Shown here: in pieces, positions 7,400-13,811 of the stretch
How positions within the stretch are numbered: the stretch's first letter is position 1
Layout of the letters: the number at the start of each line of letters is the position of its first letter
Source: Desulfuromonadales bacterium
GTDB lineage: Bacteria > Desulfobacterota > Desulfuromonadia > Geobacterales > Pseudopelobacteraceae
NCBI GenBank assembly: GCA_015688915.1
Contig: JAATGX010000120.1
Span: 1-15,067 of the forward strand
DNA: 15,067 nt
Direction: 5' to 3'
Translations under genes and position numbers: made by a program
The notes under the pieces: model-generated
Told to the model about the DNA's origin: nothing
Database searches by the model: none
What the model saw: only the letters and a program-made list of their open reading frames with translations

Positions 7400-9634
7400 T
7401 TACGCACACTCCGAATACCCGCACACGTGGCAGACCGAACAACCCCCTTCGTGCTCGACGATGCCGCCGCACTCGGGGCAGGCGCCCCGTTCCTGGGTGG
7501 CCGCTTCGGTGTTGATGTCGTAGCCGTTGGCGATCATGTGGGCCTGGATGGCCTTGGCCACGGCGTCGGCGCAGGAGAGGACGCGGTTGTCGCCGAATCC
7601 TGACGGGCAGTGGCAGGAGATGCCCAGGAGCTGCTTGACCACCTGGCGGGCCTGGACTCCGCTGCGCCAGGCCAGGGACACCATGCGGCCGATGGCCTCG
7701 GACTGGGATGCGGCGCAGCCGCCGGCCTTGCCCATGGTGGTGAACAGTTCGAACAGGCCGGTGTTGTCCTCGTTGATGGTGACGTAGAGCGGGCCGCAGC
7801 CGGTCTGCATCTGGTGGGTCCACCCCTTGAGGGCACGGGGACGTTCACGCTTGATGGCCTTTTTGTCATCTTCCACCGGCACGGCCTCGGCTCCCTTTTC
7901 CTCCTTCTTGCCGGTGGAGAGCACCTGCTCGTCACGGGAACCGTCGCGGTAGATGGTGACACCCTTGCAGCCCGATTCATAGGCCAGCATGTAGACCTTC
8001 TCCACATCGTCGATGGTGGCGGTGTTGGGGAAGTTGACCGTCTTGCTGACGGCGTTGTCCGTGTAGAGCTGGAAGGCGGCCTGCATCTCGATGTGATCCT
8101 CGGGCCGGATGTCGTGGGCCGTGACAAACACGTTGCGCACGTCGGCCGGGATCTCGTGGATGTCGTGCAGGGTTCCGTGCTCGGCGATCCGCTGCATCAG
8201 TTCCTCGGAGTAGAAGCCGCGCTCCCGGGCGATCTGCTCGAACATCGGGTTGACCTCCACCAGCACGTTCTTGTCCATGACGGTGCGGATGTAGGAGACG
8301 GCAAACAGCGGCTCCACGCCGGAGGAGGCGTTGGCGATGATGGAGATGGTGCCGGTGGGGGCAATGGTGGTGACCGTGGCGTTGCGCATGGGGGGGGCGC
8401 CCTTCTTGTCGAAGATGGAGCCCTTGTAGTTGGAAAACGAGCCGCGCCTCCTGCCCAACTCCTGGGAGGCCAGGTGCCCCTCGTCGTTGATGAACTTCAT
8501 CACCTTCTTGCCCAGCTTGACCGCTTCTTCCGAATTGTAGGGCACGCCCAGCAGGATCAACATGTCGGCCCATCCCATGACCCCCAGGCCGACCTTGCGG
8601 TTGGCATGGGTCATGTCATGGATCTGCGGCAGGGGGTAGTTGTTGGCCTCGATGACGTTGTCCAGGAAATGGATCGAGTCGTGCACCACGGTCTTCAGCC
8701 GTTTCCAGTCAATGGTGGCGTCCGCGACAAACCTGCCCAGGTTGATGGAACCCAGGTTGCAGGATTCGTACGGCAAGAGCGGCTGCTCGCCGCAGGGGTT
8801 GGTGGATTCGATCTCGCCCACCTGCGGGGTCGGGTTGTCGCGGTTCAGGCGGTCCAGGAAGATGATGCCCGGTTCGCCGTTTTCCCAGGCCTGCACCACG
8901 ATGCGGTGGAAGACCTTGCGGGCGTTGAGGGAGCCTGCGACCTTCTTGTCCCGGGGATTGATCAGGTCGTATTCCTCGTCCCGCTCCACGGCCTGCATGA
9001 ACTTCTCGGTCAGGCCGACGGAGATGTTGAAGTTGTTGAGGTGCTTCTGATCGGCCTTGCACATGATGAAATCCATGATATTGGGGTGATCGACCCGCAG
9101 GATGCCCATGTTGGCCCCGCGGCGCGTGCCGCCTTGCTTGATGGTCTCGGTGGCGATGTCGAAGACCCGCATGAAGGAGAGCGGACCGCTGGAGATGCCG
9201 GTGGTGGAGCTGACCACGTCGTTGGCAGGGCGCACCCGCGAGAAGGAGAAGCCGGTGCCGCCGCCCGACTTGTGGATCAGGGCGGTGAACTTGACCGCGT
9301 CGAAGATCTCCTCCATGGAGTCGCCCACCGGCAGGACGAAGCAGGCCGAAAGCTGCCCCAGTTCGCGGCCGGCGTTCATCAGGGTCGGAGAATTGGGGAG
9401 GAATTCGAAGTTGGTCATCATCCGGTAAAAGGTGTCTGCCAGGCCTTTCACATCGGCCTTTTTATCGAACTTTTTATCGGGAGCCGCAATGGTCGTCGCC
9501 ACCCTGCGGAACATGTCGGCGGGCGTCTCAAGCACCTTGCCCTCCACGTCCCGGCGCAGGTAACGCTTCTCCAGTACGGTTATGGCGTTTTTGGAAAGGT
9601 CGGGTGCGGTATCTTTTGAGGTCTCTGTTTTCAT
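7400..9634 (-). CDS. nrdJ: Adenosylcobalamin-dependent (class II) ribonucleoside-diphosphate reductase
   Basis: The 744-residue enzyme makes deoxyribonucleotides with or without oxygen, using a cobalamin-derived radical. The active-site signature NPCGEQ (279-284) supplies N279, the thiyl-radical C281 and E283. The redox-active pair is C98 (QLSACFVLP) and C292, eleven residues after C281 as in characterised class II enzymes. GGTRRGANMG (168-177) and APTGTIS also fit the family. A TSCPD-like domain follows (TGCGPLYVTI), then a Cys-rich tail (CPECGG, CSVCHVCGYSEC) that probably binds zinc or relays thiols. The ATG at 9634 has GAGGAG upstream. An in-frame ATG at 9754 is rejected because it falls inside the promoter spacer and would add 40 atypical residues. 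No nrdA/nrdB or nrdD partner lies nearby. Its upstream region carries a promoter with two NrdR-box-like sites, so repression by NrdR is likely. Confidence 0.96.
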   Translation of the reverse strand: MKTETSKDTAPDLSKNAITVLEKRYLRRDVEGKVLETPADMFRRVATTIAAPDKKFDKKADVKGLADTFYRMMTNFEFLPNSPTLMNAGRELGQLSACFVLPVGDSMEEIFDAVKFTALIHKSGGGTGFSFSRVRPANDVVSSTTGISSGPLSFMRVFDIATETIKQGGTRRGANMGILRVDHPNIMDFIMCKADQKHLNNFNISVGLTEKFMQAVERDEEYDLINPRDKKVAGSLNARKVFHRIVVQAWENGEPGIIFLDRLNRDNPTPQVGEIESTNPCGEQPLLPYESCNLGSINLGRFVADATIDWKRLKTVVHDSIHFLDNVIEANNYPLPQIHDMTHANRKVGLGVMGWADMLILLGVPYNSEEAVKLGKKVMKFINDEGHLASQELGRRRGSFSNYKGSIFDKKGAPPMRNATVTTIAPTGTISIIANASSGVEPLFAVSYIRTVMDKNVLVEVNPMFEQIARERGFYSEELMQRIAEHGTLHDIHEIPADVRNVFVTAHDIRPEDHIEMQAAFQLYTDNAVSKTVNFPNTATIDDVEKVYMLAYESGCKGVTIYRDGSRDEQVLSTGKKEEKGAEAVPVEDDKKAIKRERPRALKGWTHQMQTGCGPLYVTINEDNTGLFELFTTMGKAGGCAASQSEAIGRMVSLAWRSGVQARQVVKQLLGISCHCPSGFGDNRVLSCADAVAKAIQAHMIANGYDINTEAATQERGACPECGGIVEHEGGCSVCHVCGYSECA

Positions 9635-9713
9635 CTGGGTTCTCCTCGTGATGGGGTAAATAGTCGTGTCAAATCGCTGGATTAAGGTTTTTGAGGGAAA
9701 ATACGGGATAAAA

Positions 9714-9729
9714 CCACTATATTTGGTAG
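9714..9729 (-). promoter_or_regulatory. Candidate NrdR box 1 (start-site proximal)
   Basis: On the minus strand the 16 bases read CTACCAAATATAGTGG, matching about 12 of 16 positions of the published NrdR box (acaCwAtATaTwGtgt). An ACCA/TGGT inverted repeat frames the core. It lies just downstream of the predicted nrdJ transcription start (about 9733), where a bound repressor would block RNA polymerase. Confidence 0.6.
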
Positions 9730-9739
9730 AGCGGCTGGA

Positions 9740-9768
9740 AATAAACCACAACATATATGCCGTGTCAA
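9740..9768 (-). promoter_or_regulatory. nrdJ promoter
   Basis: On the minus strand a perfect -35 TTGACA (9763-9768) is followed by exactly 17 bases and then TTTATT (9740-9745, four of six to TATAAT). The predicted start near 9733 gives a leader of about 100 bases. The second NrdR-like box fills the spacer. Confidence 0.6.
9746..9761 (-). promoter_or_regulatory. Candidate NrdR box 2 (in the promoter spacer)
   Basis: On the minus strand the 16 bases read GGCATATATGTTGTGG, with about 10 of 16 matches to the NrdR box; the right half is good and the left half weak. It starts 32 bp from box 1, about three helical turns, the spacing typical of paired NrdR boxes. Confidence 0.5.
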
Positions 9769-9973
9769 TAGATTATTTTGGAAAACTCTAAGATATTGAA
9801 AGCACATGGAAACGTGCCCACCGGACCGTGGGGGGTGGGGTATACTTTCCCGCCGCAACAATAAATTTACAGGTAGTGGCCGGATGTGGTAATAGATTGC
9901 AAAATCTGGAAAGGATCGTGGTGTTGATGGCATCGACCGTTGAGTGTTGCACCTGCAAAAGCCGTATCCTGTT

Positions 9974-9992
9974 CCGGGAGGGCGTCTCCCGG
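9974..9992 (+). promoter_or_regulatory. Hairpin enclosing the beta-helix gene's ribosome binding site
   Basis: Perfect 7-bp arms CCGGGAG (9974-9980) and CTCCCGG (9986-9992) flank a GGCGT loop. The left arm and loop contain the Shine-Dalgarno GGGAGG, and the right arm ends on the first base of the GTG start at 9992. There is no T-tract after it, so a terminator is unlikely; translational control or chance are the alternatives. Confidence 0.5.
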
Positions 9993-11146
9993 TGATCCCT
10001 TACCCCCCGTTACGCCGGTACGGTGCAGTCTTCGGAGTCCTTGTGGCCTGCGCGCTGCTCCTGCCGGCGGTCAGCCATGCCCTTGACGGCACGGCGTCGG
10101 CAGGTCGCGAGCGCCAGGCCGCCGTCACCCGAGGCGACAGCAGCTATGAAAACATTACCATCACCGAGGATGTGACGTGGCGCGGCACCGTGCTCGTCAG
10201 GGGCTCCCTGGTGGTTGCACCCCAGGCGACCCTGCGCATCGAACCGGGAACCGTGGTGCGGTTCATGCGGTCGGCCATCATGCGGCAGACGCCGCGTCTG
10301 GTGATCATGGGGAGGCTCCAGTGCAGCGGCACGGCCGACAAGCCGGTGCTCCTGGCCCCCAATGTCGTGGAAGCGGACAAGGGGGACTGGGGCGGCGTAC
10401 TGTTCTTGTCCAGCGAAAAGCGCAACCAGCTTGACAACTGCCGCATAGAGGGGGCTGACACCGCCCTGGAAGCCCGTTTTTCCACGCTTGCCTCCAAGGG
10501 GGTAGGGATCAGCCGCAGCACTACCGGTGTGATGCTGCGGGACAGTACCGCGAACCTGTCGTCACTTGCCATCAGCGCCTGCGAAACCGGCCTGGAGTCC
10601 CACGACAGCGAACTTGACCTGCGTGACGCGACCCTGACGGACAACGGGCGGGGGATTGCGGCGAACCGTTCGACCCTGGTCATGGCATCGGTGAATGTCA
10701 GGGGGAGCGGACAGGAAGGCGTCCTCGCCCATGACTGTCGGGTCAGGTTCTCCTCCTGCGAACTGGCCGGCAATGGTGTCGGTGCACTCCTCAAGGGTGG
10801 AGAGGGGCACCTGCTCATGTCCCGCTTTGTGCGGAACCGGGATGCGGGCCTGCATCTGGCCGGGGCGCGCATCAGGGTTCAGCGCTGCCTGTTTGCCGAC
10901 AACACGGGGGACGGCATGCGGGTGGATGATGGCCGGGGGGTGGTGTGGGCCAGCGCCTTCAGCGGCAACGGCGGCTATAACCTGGCCACTACCGGCCAGG
11001 AGGATGTCAGCGCCGTGCAGAACTGGTGGGGCGGCACCAACGAGGCGGCGATCCTGGCGAAGCTGTCCGGCAACCCCAGGGGCACCCGTTCAGGAACTAT
11101 CGCGATTGCCCCGTGGCTGGCGGAAAAGCCGGCGGCGCTGCCGTGA
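9992..11146 (+). CDS. Secreted right-handed parallel beta-helix repeat protein
   Basis: From the GTG at 9992 the product has 384 residues. It opens with a signal peptide (basic LRRYG, hydrophobic AVFGVLVACALLLPAV, cleavage likely after SHA at 30). A lipobox-like LVAC at 17-20 is noted, but the hydrophobic run continues past it, so ordinary signal peptidase cleavage is favoured. After a capping segment the rest is a run of about nine coils of 21-23 residues, with recurring patterns such as DNGRGIAANRS, GNGVGALLKGG and NTGDGMRVDDG, and a final NWWGG motif common in NosD/PbH1-type beta-helix proteins. The role is unknown; relatives bind or cut polysaccharides or serve as surface scaffolds, and no catalytic residues can be named. 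A longer form from a GTG at 9944 is possible but lacks a ribosome site. The cysteine desulfurase gene begins 15 bp later, so the two may be cotranscribed. Confidence 0.82.
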   Translation: MIPYPPLRRYGAVFGVLVACALLLPAVSHALDGTASAGRERQAAVTRGDSSYENITITEDVTWRGTVLVRGSLVVAPQATLRIEPGTVVRFMRSAIMRQTPRLVIMGRLQCSGTADKPVLLAPNVVEADKGDWGGVLFLSSEKRNQLDNCRIEGADTALEARFSTLASKGVGISRSTTGVMLRDSTANLSSLAISACETGLESHDSELDLRDATLTDNGRGIAANRSTLVMASVNVRGSGQEGVLAHDCRVRFSSCELAGNGVGALLKGGEGHLLMSRFVRNRDAGLHLAGARIRVQRCLFADNTGDGMRVDDGRGVVWASAFSGNGGYNLATTGQEDVSAVQNWWGGTNEAAILAKLSGNPRGTRSGTIAIAPWLAEKPAALP

Positions 11147-11161
11147 AGCGATTGGGAATCA

Positions 11162-12301
11162 ATGCACATCTACCTCGATAACGCCGCTACCTCGTTTCCC
11201 AAGCCGGAGGCGGTCTACCGGGCGGTCATGCACGCCATGCGGGAGATCGGCGCATCGCCCGGCCGGGGCGGCCATCGCCGCTCGCTCGAGGCGGGCCGCC
11301 TGCTCTTCCAGGCCCGGGAGACCATTGCCTCCCTTTTCTCCATTGACGATTCGTCGCGGATCATCTTCACCCACAGCGCCACGGAGGCCCTCAATGTCGC
11401 CCTGCGCGGCATATTGCAGCCGGGCGATCACGTCATCACCACCTCCATGGAACACAACTCGCTGCTGCGTCCCCTGCATGCGCTGCGTCGTCAAGGGGTC
11501 AACCTGACCATCGTCACGGCGGGAGCCGACGGCCGGGTCGATCCCGATGCGGTCAGGGCCGCTCTCAGGCCCACCACCCGCATGCTTGCCGTGGGCCATG
11601 TCTCCAATGTCTCCGGCACCATCCAGCCTGTCGATCTTCTGGCCGCCGTGGCCCGGGAGGCCGGGGCGCTGTTTCTGCTGGATGCGGCCCAGTCGGCGGG
11701 CAGCGAACCGATAGACGTGCGGAAAAGCGGCATCGATCTGTTGGCCGTTCCGGGGCACAAGGGGTTGTTCGGCCCCCAGGGCACCGGCTTCCTCTATGCC
11801 GCACCCACGGTGCCGCTCAGGCCGTTCTTGGCCGGCGGCACCGGCAGCAGTTCCGCGTCCGAGGAACAGCCCGACACCATGCCCGACGGATTCGAGGCCG
11901 GAACCCATAACATCCCCGGTATTGCCGGGCTCAAGGCGGGTGTGGAATTCGTCCTGGCGCAAGGTGTCGCCGCCATCGGCGCACAGGAGCGCATGCTCAC
12001 GGACCTGGCCGCGCAACGGCTGGCAATGATCCCGGGAGTGACGCTCCATGGCCCGTCCGATCCTGTTCTGCGTGGTGGCGTGCTGTCCTTCACCATGGCC
12101 GGAATCGACCCGTCGGCACTTGCCTTCATGCTTGACCGGGACTTTGATATCGCCGTGCGTGCCGGCCTGCAATGCGCACCGCAGGCCCATCGCACCCTGG
12201 GAACCTTCCCCGGCGGCACCCTGCGCATCAGCCCCGGCTGGTTCACCACCGGCGAGGAGATTGCTATTTTCTGCGATGCCGTTGTAAAGTGCGTTACCTG
12301 A
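11162..12301 (+). CDS. Cysteine desulfurase-family aminotransferase (class V, PLP-dependent)
   Basis: The 379-residue product starts MHIYLDNAATSFPKP, the usual opening of NifS/IscS/SufS-type enzymes. These remove sulfur from cysteine as a persulfide for Fe-S cluster or thio-cofactor synthesis. Visible active-site features are H98 (SMEHNS, stacking on PLP), D174 and Q177 (LLDAAQSAG), the PLP lysine K200 in VPGHKGLFGPQGTG, and C338 in RAGLQCAPQAH as the probable persulfide carrier. It resembles the stand-alone cysteine desulfurase family protein group more than IscS, and no iscU, sufB or thiI partner is adjacent, so the sulfur acceptor is unknown. The ATG follows the beta-helix stop by 15 bp with only a weak GGGA upstream, consistent with coupling. 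Selenocysteine lyase is an alternative activity. Confidence 0.88.
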   Translation: MHIYLDNAATSFPKPEAVYRAVMHAMREIGASPGRGGHRRSLEAGRLLFQARETIASLFSIDDSSRIIFTHSATEALNVALRGILQPGDHVITTSMEHNSLLRPLHALRRQGVNLTIVTAGADGRVDPDAVRAALRPTTRMLAVGHVSNVSGTIQPVDLLAAVAREAGALFLLDAAQSAGSEPIDVRKSGIDLLAVPGHKGLFGPQGTGFLYAAPTVPLRPFLAGGTGSSSASEEQPDTMPDGFEAGTHNIPGIAGLKAGVEFVLAQGVAAIGAQERMLTDLAAQRLAMIPGVTLHGPSDPVLRGGVLSFTMAGIDPSALAFMLDRDFDIAVRAGLQCAPQAHRTLGTFPGGTLRISPGWFTTGEEIAIFCDAVVKCVT

Positions 12302-12310
12302 TTCCTCACC

Positions 12311-12345
12311 TGCCATGGAGATATGGAGGCACGGACTCCGTGGCA
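12311..12345 (+). repeat. Imperfect inverted repeat before phoH
   Basis: Arms TGCCATGGAG (12311-12320) and CTCCGTGGCA (12336-12345) pair at nine of ten positions, with a possible G-U at the tenth. The interior holds further GGAG octamer-like units. Its end sequences nearly match those of the longer inverted repeat after phoH. There is no T-tract, so it is not an ordinary terminator. Confidence 0.6.
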
Positions 12346-12389
12346 CGACTGAAGATGCAGCTTCATCTATCCCGACAGAAAGGTCTCCC

Positions 12390-13706
12390 GTGAAAAACTT
12401 CATCCTTGACACCAATGTACTGTTGCACGACCCCCAGGCCCTGTTCAAGTTTCAGGACAACAACATCATCATCCCCATAACCGTCATCGAGGAGGTTGAC
12501 CGGTTCAAGAAGGACATGAACGAGACCGGTCGCAATGCCCGCATGATCTCGCGGATCCTGGACACCATGCGCGAAAAGGGTTCCCTGGCAGCGGGCGTCT
12601 CGTTGCCCGAAGGGGGGTCCCTGCGGGTGGAGCTGTTCAGCGAGAACTACCTCAAGCGCCTGCCGGTGGATCTGCGCGTGGACAGCGGCGACAACCGCAT
12701 CCTGGCCGTGGCCATGGACATGCGCGACCGTTACCCGGACGTCCCGCTGCTGTTCGTCACCAAGGACACCAACCTGCGCATCAAGGCGGATACCATCGGC
12801 CTGACCGCCGAGGACTACGAGTCGGACAAGATCGATATCCAGGACCTCTACTCCGGCACGCGCACCGTCGAGATGACGGCCGAGGCGGTGGACCGCTTCT
12901 ATGGCCAGGGGTGGTTGGAGGCGCCGGACGGACTCGCCCCCAACGAGTTCATTACCATCGCCGACAACGGCAACCCATCCCATACCGCGATCTGCCGCTA
13001 CGATGCCGCCAGCGGCCATGTCGTGCCGGTGCGCAAGGTTCCCAAGGAAGGGATCTGGAGCCTGTTCGCCCGCAACCGTGAACAATCGTTCGCCCTGGAT
13101 GTGCTGATGGACGACAGCATCAAGCTGGTGACCCTGGTGGGCAAGGCCGGTACCGGCAAGACGCTCCTGGCCATTGCCGCCGGTCTGCACAAGACCGCCG
13201 AGGAGAACGTCTACAACCGCCTGCTGGTTTCGCGGCCGGTCTTCCCTCTGGGCAAGGACCTGGGCTTTCTGCCCGGCGACATCGAGGAGAAGTTGACCCC
13301 CTGGATGCAGCCGATCTTCGACAACGTGGAACTGCTCATCTCCGGCCACGAGTCGGAGAAACGCCACAGCAAGGGGTACAAGGAGCTGATAGCCATGGGG
13401 CTCCTGGATATCGAACCGCTGACCTATATTCGCGGCCGCTCCATCCCCAACCAGTATATGATCGTGGATGAGGCCCAAAACCTGACCCCCCACGAGATCA
13501 AGACCATCGTGACCCGGGCAGGGGAGGGGACCAAGATCGTCCTGACCGGCGACCCGTACCAGATCGACAACCCCTACGTGGATTCCTCCAGCAACGGTCT
13601 GACCTACCTGGTGGAGAAGTTCAAGGGGGAACGGATCGCGGCGCACGTGACCCTGACCAAGGGGGAACGGTCGGAGCTGGCGGAGCTGGCGGCAAACCTG
13701 TTGTAA
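12390..13706 (+). CDS. PhoH family protein: PIN domain fused to PhoH ATPase
   Basis: This 438-residue protein joins an N-terminal PIN nuclease-like domain to a C-terminal PhoH-type P-loop ATPase, as in the YlaK/PhoH2 group. The PIN part shows FILDTNVLLHDP (D7), TVIEEVDRF (E34/E35), DSGDNRILA (D98, D101) and FVTKDTNLRIKA (D126), so its acidic site looks intact. The ATPase part has Walker A GKAGTGKT (251-258), RPVFPLGKDLGFLPGD (282-297) and Walker B YMIVDEAQN (356-364), with LTGDPYQID after it. PhoH2 proteins have been reported to unwind and cut RNA; that activity here is inferred. The GTG at 12390 is chosen because AAAGG lies six bases upstream and homology begins there; the in-frame ATG at 12315 lies inside an inverted repeat and would add 25 unconserved residues. 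The gap before it (12302-12389) holds only that hairpin. Confidence 0.9.
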   Translation: MKNFILDTNVLLHDPQALFKFQDNNIIIPITVIEEVDRFKKDMNETGRNARMISRILDTMREKGSLAAGVSLPEGGSLRVELFSENYLKRLPVDLRVDSGDNRILAVAMDMRDRYPDVPLLFVTKDTNLRIKADTIGLTAEDYESDKIDIQDLYSGTRTVEMTAEAVDRFYGQGWLEAPDGLAPNEFITIADNGNPSHTAICRYDAASGHVVPVRKVPKEGIWSLFARNREQSFALDVLMDDSIKLVTLVGKAGTGKTLLAIAAGLHKTAEENVYNRLLVSRPVFPLGKDLGFLPGDIEEKLTPWMQPIFDNVELLISGHESEKRHSKGYKELIAMGLLDIEPLTYIRGRSIPNQYMIVDEAQNLTPHEIKTIVTRAGEGTKIVLTGDPYQIDNPYVDSSSNGLTYLVEKFKGERIAAHVTLTKGERSELAELAANLL

Positions 13707-13720
13707 TCATACTGACAATC

Positions 13721-13801
13721 TGCCACAGAGGCACGGAGGCTCGGAGAAAAACCGTCAGGGAAATGCTCTGCGGTTCTCCGTGCCTCTGTGTCTCTGTGGC
13801 A
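13721..13801 (+). repeat. Octamer-built intergenic inverted repeat between phoH and tsaD
   Basis: The left arm after TG is three 8-base units (CCACAGAG, GCACGGAG, GCTCGGAG). The right arm read in reverse is CCACAGAG, ACACAGAG, GCACGGAG. The outer ten bases pair perfectly (TGCCACAGAG with CTCTGTGGCA), the inner CACGGAG units pair after an 8-base bulge, and ACCG/CGGT closes a loop around 13755-13770. It resembles a widespread palindromic repeat whose minus-strand translation gives ATETQRHGE- and LRASVPLW-type peptides. It ends at the first base of the tsaD ribosome site. No T-tract follows. Confidence 0.75.
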
Positions 13802-13811
13802 AGGAATATCA

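Larger units (their letters stand above)
9635..9991. other. Divergent intergenic region between nrdJ and the beta-helix gene
   Basis: This 357-bp stretch is AT-richer than its surroundings. Its left part holds the nrdJ leader, two NrdR-like boxes and the nrdJ promoter. Its right part has a TATACT (9841-9846) that could be a -10 for the rightward gene, though no matching -35 was found. It also has a small hairpin AGATT-GCAA-AATCT (9894-9907) and the hairpin over the rightward gene's ribosome site. I saw no convincing small gene, tRNA, cobalamin riboswitch or GEMM-type riboswitch here. Confidence 0.7.

Noticed and set aside
7610..9619. A 669-codon open frame on the plus strand opposite nrdJ, and a similar 525-codon frame (3219-4796) opposite pepA.
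   Set aside because: Both are antisense to genes with clear motifs, have no recognisable domains, and are rich in G, H, D, V and Q as expected from shadow frames in GC-rich DNA.
9667..9672. A second perfect TTGACA on the minus strand closer to nrdJ.
   Set aside because: No -10 lies 16-18 bases downstream; the sequence there is the ribosome binding site region.
9635..9754. A 40-codon N-terminal extension of nrdJ from an ATG at 9754.
   Set aside because: The extension overlaps the predicted promoter and both NrdR-like boxes, and lacks a ribosome site; the ATG at 9634 has GAGGAG.
9876..9901. A sigma-54-like GG...GC pattern (TGG then TTGCA) upstream of the beta-helix gene.
   Set aside because: GG and GC are nine bases apart instead of ten, and the rest of the element does not fit the consensus.
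9770..9991. Possible cobalamin or GEMM (cyclic dinucleotide) riboswitch between nrdJ and the beta-helix gene.
   Set aside because: Neither the B12-box nor the conserved GEMM core is recognisable; the few short stems seen do not form either architecture.
12315..12389. A 25-codon N-terminal extension of the PhoH protein from an ATG at 12315.
   Set aside because: The ATG is within an inverted repeat without a ribosome site, and family similarity begins at the GTG at 12390.
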